The notes under the pieces: generated by a model
Database searches by the model: none
What the model was told of the DNA's origin: nothing
Seen by the model: the letters and a program-made list of their open reading frames with translations, nothing else
Shown: one piece after another, positions 30,965 through 40,928 of the stretch
Layout of the letters: the number at the start of each line of letters is the position of its first letter
Position numbering within the stretch: the first letter of the stretch is position 1
Assembly (NCBI GenBank): GCA_028817405.1
Contig: JAPPPS010000051.1
Coordinates: 1-47,612, forward strand
Direction: 5' to 3'
Origin: Gammaproteobacteria bacterium
GTDB lineage: Bacteria > Pseudomonadota > Gammaproteobacteria > Arenicellales > Poriferihabitantaceae
Length of the DNA stretch: 47,612 nucleotides
Position numbers and translations under genes: made by a program

Positions 30965-31792
30965 ATGCCGCCTTTTCCGGCTGACAGTGGCGATGAATCT
31001 TGTGGCGTTTGCGCGGGGGCGGCGGTGACTGAAGTGGCGGAGATTCCGGTGCGAGGCGCGCGCTGCGAAGAGGAAGTCTGCAGATACTGCCTCGGCCGGC
31101 ATCCGGCCACCGGCGGGATGCTGAGCCAGGCCGAGACCGACCTCATTCACGCGCACCGGGTGCGGCGGCGGTTTCGCGCGCACGAGCGCATCTGCGCGGC
31201 CGGGCGAACGCCGGCGTTTTTTATCGGCAACCTCATCGAGGGCGTGGTGAAACTGTCGTTCGCCGCGCCGGGCGCGGTCGACGCGCTGCTGTTTCCCGGC
31301 GATTTTCTCGGCCCGTTCGGCGACGGCGGGCGGCCGACCTGCACCGCCGCGGCGCTGACCGACTGCGAATTGTGCTGCTTCCACAGCGCCGGATTGCACC
31401 GCGTTTTCGCCCGCCACCCGCGCCTGCAGGAAAACTTTCTGCAGCACTTCGCCGAAGCGGTCGAGCGCGCCCGCGAAGACGCCGCCAAACTCCGCCGCCC
31501 GCAAGCCGCGGCCCGAGTCGCGGCGCTGCTCAACATCTTCGCCGCGCGCGCGCAAACCGCGGCCGCCGCGGACCAAGCGCCCGGCGCGCCCGCCGGGGCC
31601 CCCGGCGATGCCGGCATCGAAGTGCAACTGCCGCTGCGCCGCGCCGAAATGGGCTTGCTGCTCGGCCTCAGTCCGGAGACGGTCAGTCGCGCCTTAAGCC
31701 GCCTGCGCGACCGCGGCATCATCCGCCCAATATCCCGCCGCGCCTGGCTAATCAAAAACCCCCCGCAACTGAAAGCGCAGGCAAAAGCCTAA
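30965..31792 (+). CDS. Crp/Fnr-family transcriptional regulator
   Basis: 275 residues from ATG 30965. A TATAAT overlaps this ATG (30961-30966); if that is the -10 box, the true start is probably GTG 31025, giving 255 residues. The cyclic-nucleotide-binding-like fold runs from about residue 50 to 170, and the C-terminal winged helix has LGLSPETVSRALSRLRDRGII. A cysteine cluster near the N-terminus (CEEEVCRYC) recalls the FNR iron-sulfur site, though the spacing differs, so oxygen sensing is only a possibility. An Ala/Gly/Pro-rich insert (ADQAPGAPAGAPGDAG) precedes the DNA-binding domain. Confidence 0.88.
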   Translation: MPPFPADSGDESCGVCAGAAVTEVAEIPVRGARCEEEVCRYCLGRHPATGGMLSQAETDLIHAHRVRRRFRAHERICAAGRTPAFFIGNLIEGVVKLSFAAPGAVDALLFPGDFLGPFGDGGRPTCTAAALTDCELCCFHSAGLHRVFARHPRLQENFLQHFAEAVERAREDAAKLRRPQAAARVAALLNIFAARAQTAAAADQAPGAPAGAPGDAGIEVQLPLRRAEMGLLLGLSPETVSRALSRLRDRGIIRPISRRAWLIKNPPQLKAQAKA

Positions 31793-31818
31793 CCCGCACC
31801 ACCGACCGGCATCCCCAC

Positions 31819-31871
31819 CGTCATGCCCTCGACTCCTCACCGTCACGCCCACAGTCTGTTAATCGGGCGTC
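31819..31871. repeat. degenerate copy of the CACCGTCAC/GTTAAGCGGG minisatellite
   Basis: Two to three worn units with CACCGTCATGCCC, CACCGTCACGCCC and the closing block CAGTCTGTTAATCGGG lie just after the Crp/Fnr gene. Confidence 0.65.
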
Positions 31872-31888
31872 CAGCGACTTTTCTTTCT

Positions 31889-32085
31889 TCGATTCCTTTG
31901 TCGGCCCAATTAAATTCTGCTCCCGCCCACGAGCGGGGGATTCTGGATTCCGGGTCGCGGTCATTCGTTGCGTCTAAAGCCGCCGCAATTAATTGCACGG
32001 CGTATACAGTGACATTGCCACGGTACTTAATTGCGCTACCGAAAGACTTGGACGCCGGAATCCAGACGCCACGGATGGCAAATTA
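31889..32085. repeat. MITE-like hairpin repeat, second copy
   Basis: This block contains CCCGCCCACGAGCGGGGG followed by ATTCTGGATTCC, the reverse-complement layout of the right-edge copy. It also contains a GGAATCCAG... block of 29 bases (32057-32085) identical to 47364-47392. The middle holds paired AATTAATTGCACGGCG and TACTTAATTGCGC segments like those near 20150. It has no coding capacity, and lies directly upstream of the DUF4268 cassette. Confidence 0.75.
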
Positions 32086-32103
32086 GACAGCTCTCGGCGG
32101 GTG

Positions 32104-32133
32104 TTGACAACCGCGGTTATTATCGATTATAAT
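32104..32133 (+). promoter_or_regulatory. near-consensus sigma70 promoter for the DUF4268 gene
   Basis: TTGACA (32104-32109) and TATAAT (32128-32133) are both perfect and are separated by 18 bases. The ATG follows 41 bases after the -10 box, with GGAGG at 32161. It is the strongest promoter I find in the window. Confidence 0.85.
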
Positions 32134-32174
32134 TCCCGTCTCTTTTTAACATTTGTTCTTGGAGGCAAATCAGT

Positions 32175-33146
32175 ATGAACATGAAAACTTGTGCAGAAAT
32201 TGGCGTTCTTGAAAGCGTCGAAATAACAGAGATGTGGCGCCTTGAAACAGCGTTTAGCGACTGGCTTGCAGAGCCGGACAATCTCGAACTTTTCGGCGAA
32301 AAAATTGGCTTGAAACTTGCCGAATCTGAACGAGAAGTTGGCGTTGGAAAATTCTTCGCCGACATTCACTGCAGAGATGTGGAAAACGACTGCGTGGCGG
32401 TCATAGAAAACCAGTTTGGACAGACCAACCACGACCATCTTGGCAAACTGCTAACCTACGCCGCCGGCTTGGAGGCGGTAACGGTAGTTTGGATTGCGGA
32501 GGACTTCCGATTCGAGCACCGTCAGTCCATGGACTGGCTTAACGAAATTTCTCGTCCGGATATCCATTTCTTCGGCGTGGAAATCAAACTGCGCAAAATT
32601 GGCGACTCCGCCATCGCGCCCGATTTTGTCGTCGTTTCCGAGCCCAACGATTGGGCCAGAACGATGCGCACGGTGGCAAATTTAAGCGAGAAAGACCGCG
32701 CTCAGTACGAATACTGGACGGCGTTCCAAGATTTTTGCCGTAGCCGGCACGAGGGTTTGGGGCTGAATTTGAGCAAACCTTGCACCATGGATTGGATGTA
32801 TTTTCCCTTGGGGCACGGGGTAAGCGGCATTGCCCACGGAAACATCGCCCTGCGACCGCGAAAAAATTTGATTAAGGCTATCATCTTGGTGGACCACAAG
32901 AAAAATTCTTACGAGCACTTCCAACAATTGGAATCGCATAAAGAACAAATCGAGAGCAACGTTCCGAACTTGTCTTTTCAATGGAACGGCAATCCGGAAA
33001 AAACGATTCAAACTCTTTCCGTTTCCAAAGACTGCAACCCAAGCGACAAAAACGACTGGAGAAACCAGCACCAGTGGCTGGCTGACAGCATCGCGCGCAT
33101 GCGAGAAGCCGTCTATCCTGTCGTCAAAAAAATCGCCAACCCATAA
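32175..33146 (+). CDS. DUF4268-type protein with PD-(D/E)XK-like N-terminus
   Basis: 323 residues; the ribosome binding site GGAGG is nine bases before ATG 32175. The N-terminal part carries GVGKFFADIHC with Asp63 and AVIENQFGQTNHDHLGKLL with Glu78-Asn-Gln80. This is a D...ExQ variant of the PD-(D/E)XK nuclease core that is usual in this family. DUF4268 follows in the C-terminal half. Relatives are often found beside restriction systems or alone on mobile DNA; their function is not established. Base composition is clearly more AT-rich than the flanks, and the gene sits behind a MITE-like repeat, so recent acquisition is likely. Confidence 0.85.
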   Translation: MNMKTCAEIGVLESVEITEMWRLETAFSDWLAEPDNLELFGEKIGLKLAESEREVGVGKFFADIHCRDVENDCVAVIENQFGQTNHDHLGKLLTYAAGLEAVTVVWIAEDFRFEHRQSMDWLNEISRPDIHFFGVEIKLRKIGDSAIAPDFVVVSEPNDWARTMRTVANLSEKDRAQYEYWTAFQDFCRSRHEGLGLNLSKPCTMDWMYFPLGHGVSGIAHGNIALRPRKNLIKAIILVDHKKNSYEHFQQLESHKEQIESNVPNLSFQWNGNPEKTIQTLSVSKDCNPSDKNDWRNQHQWLADSIARMREAVYPVVKKIANP

Positions 33147-33154
33147 CGACCGAC

Positions 33155-33548
33155 ATGCCAAACACTAAACTCAATCGACCGAATCCGATTTATCCGAGGT
33201 GGCTCGACCCGTTCTTTGGCGTGAGTCAAGAATACCTTCTGAAAATCGGCGACGGCGATGCCAAACGCGGCTACGACAAGATGCTCGACGCGTTTATTGC
33301 GCGGTGGAATGCGAGCGCGAAAATCAACCGTTTTATCCCGCCGACCTCCAGGGAAAACGGCATGGCATGGATGCCGGACAGCGTCAAAATCGCGGCCGAG
33401 GCGCGGCGGCGTCGCGGGTTCGCCGGTTCAGTCGCTTTGGTTTCTTCGGCCCGCGTTCGAAGCGCGCGCAACCGCTGCGCCGACCATTCCGACCGTACCG
33501 TTGCGCCCGCTGTCGCAAGTCATGCGATTGGCGCGCAGGGGCCGCGCC
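33155..33548 (+). pseudogene. remnant of a gene following the DUF4268 gene
   Basis: The frame from ATG 33155 gives about 90 residues that look genuine (MPNTKLNRPNPIYPRWLDPF, later INRFIPPTSRENGMAWMPDS). After about base 33425 the reading becomes Arg/Ala/Ser-rich and resembles a shadow frame. It runs to a stop at 33787 inside ccoP. The start is eight bases after the DUF4268 stop, so it was probably the second gene of that cassette, cut off when it was joined to the ccoP region. No family is recognised. Confidence 0.5.
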
Positions 33549-34532
33549 ATGACCTGGTTCATTTTCATCGGCGACTTGGTGGTCATGGCGGCGCTATTCG
33601 GCGTCGCCGCGTATCTGTTCCTGCGCGCCAACCCCGCGCCGTGGTGGTGGTTTGCGCTGCTGCTCGGGCTGCTGGTTTTCACCGTGCTCTACCTGATTTT
33701 GTATCCCGGCCTCGGCGACTACCCCGGCATGCTCAGATGGACGCAGGAGACGCAAATCCAGCAAAGCGCGGCCCGCGACCAAGATAAAAACGCCGCCCGG
33801 CGCGCCCGGTGGCAGGGCATGACCGCCGCCGAACTCGCCGCCGACGCCGCCGCCATGCGCACCGCCGGCCGCCTGTTCCGCCACAACTGCGCCGCCTGCC
33901 ACGCCGAAGACGCCGGCGGCATCCCCGGCATCGCCCCCGACCTCACCGACCACGCCTGGAACTGGGGCGGCAGCGAAGCACAAATCCGCCAAACCATCAC
34001 CGCCGGCCGCACCGGCCTCATGCCGCCCCTCGGCGCGGCCCTGGGCGAAGAAGGCATAACGGAAGTCGCCGAATTCGTCCTGCACGGCCTCGACCGCGCG
34101 GCTGGCGATGGCGGGGACGGCGCCGGCGGCGCTGGCGGCGATGCAGGCGGTGTCGATGGCGCAGATTCCGGCAGGGGCGGCGGCGGCGGCGGCGATGCGG
34201 ACGGTGCCGGTGGCGTTGGCGGCGATGCGGGTGGTGGTGACATCGATGGCGGTAGCGATGCGAGCGGCGGTGTCGGCGACGAAACCTTGGCCGCCGGCCG
34301 CACAAAATACGCGCAATTCTGCGCCGCCTGCCACGGCCCCGGCGGCAAAGGCAACCCCGCCCTCGGCGCCCCCGACCTCACCGACGCCGTATGGTTCTAC
34401 GGCAACACCCCCGCCGCCATCCGCGCCGCCATCCGCCACGGCCGCAGCAACCAAATGCCGGCCCAAGGCCAACGCCTGACCGAAACCCAGTTGCGCCTGT
34501 TAGTCGCCTACCTGCTACGCCACACCGACTGA
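33549..34532 (+). CDS. ccoP: cbb3-type cytochrome c oxidase subunit III (diheme), solitary
   Basis: 327 residues from ATG 33549. Two N-terminal membrane segments end in LYLILYPGLGDYPGM, the CcoP hallmark. Heme c sites are CAACH in FRHNCAACHAEDAGG and CAACH in YAQFCAACHGPGGKG, each domain with a later Met (GLMPPLG, NQMPAQG). The loop between the two membrane segments is much shorter than usual. Between the two heme domains is a run of about 58 Gly/Asp/Ala residues from GGCGAT/GGTGAC repeats. The other oxidase genes (ccoN, ccoO, ccoQ) are not next to it, and the upstream sequence is a gene remnant, so the operon seems to have been split or this is a second copy. Confidence 0.85.
   Translation: MTWFIFIGDLVVMAALFGVAAYLFLRANPAPWWWFALLLGLLVFTVLYLILYPGLGDYPGMLRWTQETQIQQSAARDQDKNAARRARWQGMTAAELAADAAAMRTAGRLFRHNCAACHAEDAGGIPGIAPDLTDHAWNWGGSEAQIRQTITAGRTGLMPPLGAALGEEGITEVAEFVLHGLDRAAGDGGDGAGGAGGDAGGVDGADSGRGGGGGGDADGAGGVGGDAGGGDIDGGSDASGGVGDETLAAGRTKYAQFCAACHGPGGKGNPALGAPDLTDAVWFYGNTPAAIRAAIRHGRSNQMPAQGQRLTETQLRLLVAYLLRHTD
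34102..34279 (+). repeat. GGCGATGCG/GGTGCC simple-sequence expansion between the two CcoP heme domains
   Basis: Nearly continuous Gly-, Asp- and Ala-coding repeats connect the first heme domain (VLHGLDRAAG) to the second (GDETLAAGRTKYAQF). It is in frame and likely forms a long flexible linker. Confidence 0.85.
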
Positions 34533-34563
34533 CCGCCCTTCCCGCGCACCGCACAACGCCGCC

Positions 34564-35928
34564 CTACCCCGCTTCCTCCGGCAGCGCGAGGTTCAGGACG
34601 ATGGCGATGACGGCGGCCGGGAGGAGGCCGGAGGTGAGCAGGACGCGGGCGGTGTCGGGCAAGTGTTGCACCGCCTCCGGCACCAGTTGCAAGCCCAATC
34701 CGACCGACAGCGCGACCGCGAAAATCAGCATGTTGCGGCGGTTCCAGTCGACCGCCGACAGCAGCGACACGCCGGCCGAGGCGACCATGCCGAACATGAT
34801 GATGACGCCGCCGCCGAGCACTTCGATGGGGACGGTGGAGATGGCCGCGCCGATTTTCGGAATCAATCCGCACAGCAGCAGAAACACCGCGCCGCAGGTG
34901 ACCACATGCCGGCTCATCACGCCGGTGAACGCCACCAACCCGACATTCTGCGAGAACGAGGTGTTCGGCAGCGCGCCGAACAAGCCCGCGGCCGCGCTGC
35001 CCAAGCCGTCGGCGAAAGTCGCGCCGCGGATTTCCGCGTCGGTGGCCTCGCGCCCGGCCCCGCCTTTGGTGATGCCGGACACATCGCCGACCGTCTCAAT
35101 CGCCGAGATGAACGACATCAAAACGAAGCCGATGACGGCCGCGGCGCTGAACTCGAAACCGAAGTGCAACAGGTTCGGCAGCGCAAACGGCGCGGCGCGG
35201 CCGATGTTGCCGAAGTCGACCAAGCCGAGCGCCAGCGCGACCGCGTAGCCGGCGATGAGGCCGAGCAGCACCGCGGCCAAGGACAGCATGCCGCGGGTGA
35301 AGAATTTCAGCGCCAAGGTGACCGCGATGACGACCAGCGCCAGCGACCAGTTCAGCAGACTGCCGAACTCCGCGGCGCCGGATTGCAGCGCCGGCACGCC
35401 GCCGGCCGCGTAGGTGATGCCGACGCGAATCAACGCCAAGCCAATCATCACCACGATGAGGCCCGTGACCAGCGGCGGCAGCGCGAAACGAATGCGCCCG
35501 ACGAACGGCGCCAGCGCGGCGTGGAACAAACCGCCGACCAGCACCCCGCCCATCAGCGCCGCCATGCCGTCCACGCCCTTGCCCGCGACCAACGGGAGCA
35601 TCACCGGAATGAACGCGAAACTGGTGCCTTGGACGACCGGCAACCTCGCCCCGACCGGCCCGGCGCCGATGGTCTGCAGCAGCGTGGCCACGCCGGCGAA
35701 CAGCATCGACATTTGAATCATGTAAATCAAACTGGGGAAGTCCGGCGAGTTGGAGCCGAAGCCGAAACCGGCCGCCCCCGCGACGATAATCGCCGGCGTG
35801 ACATTGCTGACAAACATCGCCAGCACATGCTGAATGCCGAGCGGCACCGCCAGCGACCACGCCGGCATGTAATCCGGGTCGCGCAGTTGCTCAGGGCTGC
35901 CGATTACGCTTTCGTTTTGATGGGACAT
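34564..35928 (-). CDS. NCS2-family nucleobase (uracil/xanthine type) permease
   Basis: 454 residues from ATG 35928, preceded by GGAGG. About 12-14 membrane segments. The family signature SFSQNVGLVAFTGVMSRHV is present, as is the substrate-binding helix region around GDVSGITKGG. NCS2 transporters import uracil, xanthine or uric acid with protons; the substrate cannot be fixed from sequence. Its leader contains a tandem repeat (see 35942-36005). Confidence 0.94.
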   Translation of the reverse strand: MSHQNESVIGSPEQLRDPDYMPAWSLAVPLGIQHVLAMFVSNVTPAIIVAGAAGFGFGSNSPDFPSLIYMIQMSMLFAGVATLLQTIGAGPVGARLPVVQGTSFAFIPVMLPLVAGKGVDGMAALMGGVLVGGLFHAALAPFVGRIRFALPPLVTGLIVVMIGLALIRVGITYAAGGVPALQSGAAEFGSLLNWSLALVVIAVTLALKFFTRGMLSLAAVLLGLIAGYAVALALGLVDFGNIGRAAPFALPNLLHFGFEFSAAAVIGFVLMSFISAIETVGDVSGITKGGAGREATDAEIRGATFADGLGSAAAGLFGALPNTSFSQNVGLVAFTGVMSRHVVTCGAVFLLLCGLIPKIGAAISTVPIEVLGGGVIIMFGMVASAGVSLLSAVDWNRRNMLIFAVALSVGLGLQLVPEAVQHLPDTARVLLTSGLLPAAVIAIVLNLALPEEAG

Positions 35929-35941
35929 GGTGGCCTCCGGG

Positions 35942-36005
35942 GTTTTCGGTGGGTTTCGCTGAGGTTTCGCTGATGTTTCGGTGGATTTCGGTGAATTTCG
36001 GTCGG
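35942..36005. repeat. 10-11 bp tandem repeat GTTTCGGTGGA, six units, in the permease leader
   Basis: Units: gttttcggtgg, gtttcgctgag, gtttcgctgat, gtttcggtgga, tttcggtgaa, tttcggtcgg. It lies between cytochrome b561 and the permease start and would be in the 5' leader of the permease transcript (as CACCGAAAtC units). The roughly 11-base period is close to a helical turn, which would suit stacked protein sites, but slippage is the simpler explanation. Confidence 0.8.
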
Positions 36006-36038
36006 GCGCGCGCTGGACGGTCTCTCGGCCGCGCGGCT

Positions 36039-36581
36039 TTACCACATCCGTCGCAGGATTGGGTTGTGGTCGATGAGGTGGTGTTTGGCGGTGGCGGTGG
36101 CGTGGAGGGCGGCCAAGGCGGCGAGGGTGTATGCCGACCAGTAGTGCGCGGTGGTGGCGAGGTCGCGGAGGGGGGCGTTGATGGCGGCGATGGCGGGGAG
36201 TTGCAGGCCGCCGGGCAGCGGCACCGCGGCGCCGGCGGCGGTGGAAATGAGGTAGCCGCTGATTGGGATGAGGAACATGAGGAGAAGGAAAGCGCGGTGT
36301 GTGACGGCGGCCGCGCGTTGTTCCCACGGCGCGCCGGCGGCGGGCAGTTCGGCGCGGTGGCGGCGACGCTGAAAGCGGCAGGCGAGTTGCCCGGCGGCGA
36401 TGAGCGGCGCCAACAAGCCCAGCGCGCGATGCCAGAACAGCGCGTCGTTATACCATCTGTCGTAGTAATCCAAACCGGTGAGATACCAGCCGAGCGCGAC
36501 CAAGCCGAGCAGTAGCGAGGCATGCAGCCAGTGCAGCGCGCGGGTGGTACGGGTGTGGCGCGACGGTGGCGGCGACATCAT
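36039..36581 (-). CDS. cytochrome b561-type membrane protein
   Basis: 180 residues from ATG 36581 (an adjacent ATG at 36578 is equally possible). Four membrane helices carry histidines placed as in the two-heme b561 family: ALHWLHASLL, FWHRALGLLAP, AVTHRAFLLLMFLIPISGY and a late ALAALHATATAKHH. It moves electrons between quinol and periplasmic partners. The upstream neighbour in transcription is yceI, a common partner of cytochrome b561. Its leader is filled with GTGACGGT repeats and no clear ribosome binding site is left. Confidence 0.9.
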   Translation of the reverse strand: MMSPPPSRHTRTTRALHWLHASLLLGLVALGWYLTGLDYYDRWYNDALFWHRALGLLAPLIAAGQLACRFQRRRHRAELPAAGAPWEQRAAAVTHRAFLLLMFLIPISGYLISTAAGAAVPLPGGLQLPAIAAINAPLRDLATTAHYWSAYTLAALAALHATATAKHHLIDHNPILRRMW

Positions 36582-36735
36582 GCGTGGGGCGACGGTGACG
36601 GTGTATGCGATGGTGACGGTGTATGCGACGGCGACGGTGACGGTGGATGCGACGGTGACGGCATGCGCGGCGGCGACATCATGCGTGGGGTGACGGTGAC
36701 GGTGTATGCGGCGGTGGCGGCCGGCGCGCGGCGGG
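36568..36735. repeat. GTGACGGT expansion with a 42-bp direct duplication across the b561 start
   Basis: The 42-base blocks 36568-36609 and 36669-36710 match with one difference (GGGG[C/T]GACGG), offset by 101 bases. The block contains the cytochrome b561 start codon and its upstream repeats, and the second copy is out of frame with the gene. The interval between is GTGACGGTG/TATGCG repeat. The rest of the gap to yceI is similar sequence. Confidence 0.85.
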
Positions 36736-36771
36736 GTCACCGTCGCCATCGCCATCGCTGAGCGCCGGCGG

Positions 36772-37350
36772 TTACTGGCGGATGCCTTCGATGTACAGAC
36801 TGAGTTCCACCTTCTCCGCCATGGGTCCCAGGTTGTAGTCGATGCCGAAGTCGCTGCGGGCGATGACCGTGCTGCCTTCAAAGCCGACGCGGTAGCCGCC
36901 CCACGGGTCGTCGCCCTCGCCGATTTTGCGCATGGTGATGACGATGGGTCGGGTGACACCGTGCAGTTCCAAGTCGCCGCGCAACTCGCCGCCGTCGGCG
37001 TCGCCGCTGTAGGCGGCGCCGGTGAACACCGCGCGCGGGTAAGCGTCGGTGTCGAGGAAGTCGTCGCCGCGCAGGTGTTTGTCGCGCTCGGCGTGGTTGC
37101 TGTCGATGGAAGCGGTGTCCAATTCCACGCGGATGTTGGTGGGGCCGTCGGCGTTGGCGGCGTCGTATTCAAACCGGCCGCTGAATTTGTTGAATCTACC
37201 GATGAGCCAACTGAAGCCGAGATGCTGGGTGCGGAATTGCACGAACGAATGCGCGAGGTCGACGCGGTATTCGGCGGCGTGTGCGGGCGTAGTTAAGAGT
37301 GCGGCGGCGGCGATGAGCATGGCGACGGTGACGGTGACGGTGGTTTTCAT
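36772..37350 (-). CDS. yceI: YceI-family periplasmic lipid-binding protein
   Basis: 192 residues. Signal peptide at 1-25 (cleavage after PAHA), then the lipocalin-like barrel: YRVDLAHSFVQFRTQHLGFSW in part, FNKFSGRFEYD, LRGDDFLDTDAYPRAVF and VEGSTVIARSDFGI-type ends (GSTVIARSDFGIDYNLG). YceI binds isoprenoid-type lipids such as quinone precursors. The Thr-Val alternation in the signal peptide (MKTTVTVTVAM) comes from GTGACGGTGACG, so the repeat motif reaches even here. It is upstream of cytochrome b561 on the same strand. Confidence 0.94.
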   Translation of the reverse strand: MKTTVTVTVAMLIAAAALLTTPAHAAEYRVDLAHSFVQFRTQHLGFSWLIGRFNKFSGRFEYDAANADGPTNIRVELDTASIDSNHAERDKHLRGDDFLDTDAYPRAVFTGAAYSGDADGGELRGDLELHGVTRPIVITMRKIGEGDDPWGGYRVGFEGSTVIARSDFGIDYNLGPMAEKVELSLYIEGIRQ

Positions 37351-37416
37351 GGTTGAATTCCGGATGTAGGTTTCGGGTCGATGGAAAGGATTTGCGCGCG
37401 CCCGCTTAACACGTCA

Positions 37417-37440
37417 CCCCCGCAGTGTTTTAAGCGGGGG
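37417..37440. terminator. hairpin CCCCCGC-N10-GCGGGGG downstream of acs
   Basis: A 7-bp GC stem with the loop agtgttttaa lies between yceI and the acs stop. The loop and flanks (CCCGCTTAAC, TTAAGCGGGG) belong to the GTTAAGCGGG repeat family, so it may be a repeat end rather than a dedicated terminator. No long T run follows on either strand. Confidence 0.4.
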
Positions 37441-37499
37441 CTGCGGGCGTGGCGGTGGGTGGGCCTGCGAGCGTGACGGTGATGGGGCCGGGTTTCGAG

Positions 37500-39437
<1,938 letters not shown>

Positions 39438-39503
39438 GACGGTTCTCCGTGGGTGATTGGCGGAAAGAAACGGCGTAAAGAAATTGATGCAAGGCGCGCG
39501 CGC

Positions 39504-40928
39504 TCAATGCAACTGGCTGCTAACGCCCGGCGACTGGCCGGACAGCACTTCGACCATTTTCTCCGCGTGTTCGAGTTGCGCGCAATCCAGCGGTGTCATG
39601 TCGTCGCGGGCGCGGGCGCGCACATCCGCGCCGTGGCGCAGCAGCAGCAGCGCGCTCTCGACGCTTTCTTCGCCGGCCGCCAGGTGCAGCGGCGTGTAGC
39701 CCTCCTCTTCGCGCGCGTCCACTTTGGCGTCGTGCGCCAGCAGTAATTCGACCATTTCAAATGCGTTGTCGTACGCGGCGATGTGCAGCGGCGAACAACC
39801 GTCGGCGCGCTTCAAGTTCACTTTGGCGCCGCGCTTCAGCAGCAACGCCGCGCTCTCGCGCGCGTCGGAGGAGACCGACATGTGCAGCGGCGCGCGGCCG
39901 GAAACATCGCGCGCGTTAATGTCGGCGCCGCGCTGCAGCAGCAATTCCACCGCCGCGGCGTCGCCGCCGCCGGCCGCGTTGTGCAGCGGCGAATGGTTGA
40001 GCGAATCGCGCGCGTTGACATCGGCGCCGCGCGCGATGAGTTGTTCGAGCATGTCGGTCGCGCCGTTCAGCGCCGCCCGGTGCAGCGGCGTGTGGCCAAA
40101 TTCGTTGCGCGCGCGCGCATCCGCGCCGCCCTGCAACAACAACGCGGCAACCTCGACCGCCGCGCGTTCGCCCGCGGCCATGTGCAGCGGCGTGTCGCGG
40201 TAGTCGTCGCGCGCATCGACTTTCGCGCCGCGCTGCAGCAGCAACGCGGCCGCTTTGCGCGCGCGGTTGTCGGCCGCGAGGTGCAGCGGCGTCTTGCCTT
40301 CGTCGTCGGCCGCGTTCACATCGGCGCCGTGGTCCAGAAGCAGCGCGACGGTTTTGCGCGAGTCGCCTTGCGCCGCTTCGTGCAGCGGCGTGCGCTGCTC
40401 GTCGTCGCGCGCTTCGATATCCGCGCCGCCCGCCAACAGCAGCGCGGCGGCGGCGCGGGTGTCGTTCAGGGCCGCGGTGTGCAGCGGCGCGCGGCCGTCC
40501 GCATCGCGCGCGTTGGCGTCGGCGCCGCGCTCCAGCAGCAGCGCGGTCACGGCGCTGGACTCGCTCTCGGCCCAGTGCAGCGGCGTGCCGCCTTCGTTGG
40601 TGCGCGCGTTGACATCGGCGCCGCCGTCCAGCAGCGCCTCGACGATGTCGATGTCGCCTTCTATCGCCGCCACATGCAGCGGTGTCTGGCCTTCGCCGTC
40701 GGCCGCGCTCGCATCCGCGCCGTGCTTCAGCAACTCCTCGGCCACCTCCAAATGCCCTTCCGCCGCCGCCAGATGCAGCGCGCTCCAGTTGTCTTCCGGC
40801 GCGCGCGCGTTGGCGTCCACGCCGCGCGCCAGAAGATTCTGCACCACGCGCAGCGCGCCGCGGCTCGAGGCTTTGAACAAGGCCGCGGCATCGGCGTCGA
40901 GACCGCGTTTTGGCTTGGGCGCGCTCAT
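39504..40928 (-). CDS. ankyrin-repeat protein (about 14 repeats)
   Basis: 474 residues, almost wholly ankyrin repeats of 32-34 residues with the consensus TPLHxAA...LLxxGADVNARD. I count 13 full repeats and a partial one at the end. There is no signal peptide, membrane helix or catalytic domain, so it is probably a cytoplasmic or secreted binding protein. Such long ankyrin proteins are frequent in symbionts, but also occur in free-living bacteria. The start overlaps the stop of a 38-residue ORF by four bases, which links it to the RelB/RelE-type genes upstream. Many repeats share DNA-level similarity, suggesting recent internal duplication. Confidence 0.95.
   Translation of the reverse strand: MSAPKPKRGLDADAAALFKASSRGALRVVQNLLARGVDANARAPEDNWSALHLAAAEGHLEVAEELLKHGADASAADGEGQTPLHVAAIEGDIDIVEALLDGGADVNARTNEGGTPLHWAESESSAVTALLLERGADANARDADGRAPLHTAALNDTRAAAALLLAGGADIEARDDEQRTPLHEAAQGDSRKTVALLLDHGADVNAADDEGKTPLHLAADNRARKAAALLLQRGAKVDARDDYRDTPLHMAAGERAAVEVAALLLQGGADARARNEFGHTPLHRAALNGATDMLEQLIARGADVNARDSLNHSPLHNAAGGGDAAAVELLLQRGADINARDVSGRAPLHMSVSSDARESAALLLKRGAKVNLKRADGCSPLHIAAYDNAFEMVELLLAHDAKVDAREEEGYTPLHLAAGEESVESALLLLRHGADVRARARDDMTPLDCAQLEHAEKMVEVLSGQSPGVSSQLH

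Noticed and set aside
34663-35973. 436-residue plus-strand ORF opposite the NCS2 permease
   Set aside because: Arg/Gln/His-rich, caused by the complement of hydrophobic codons.
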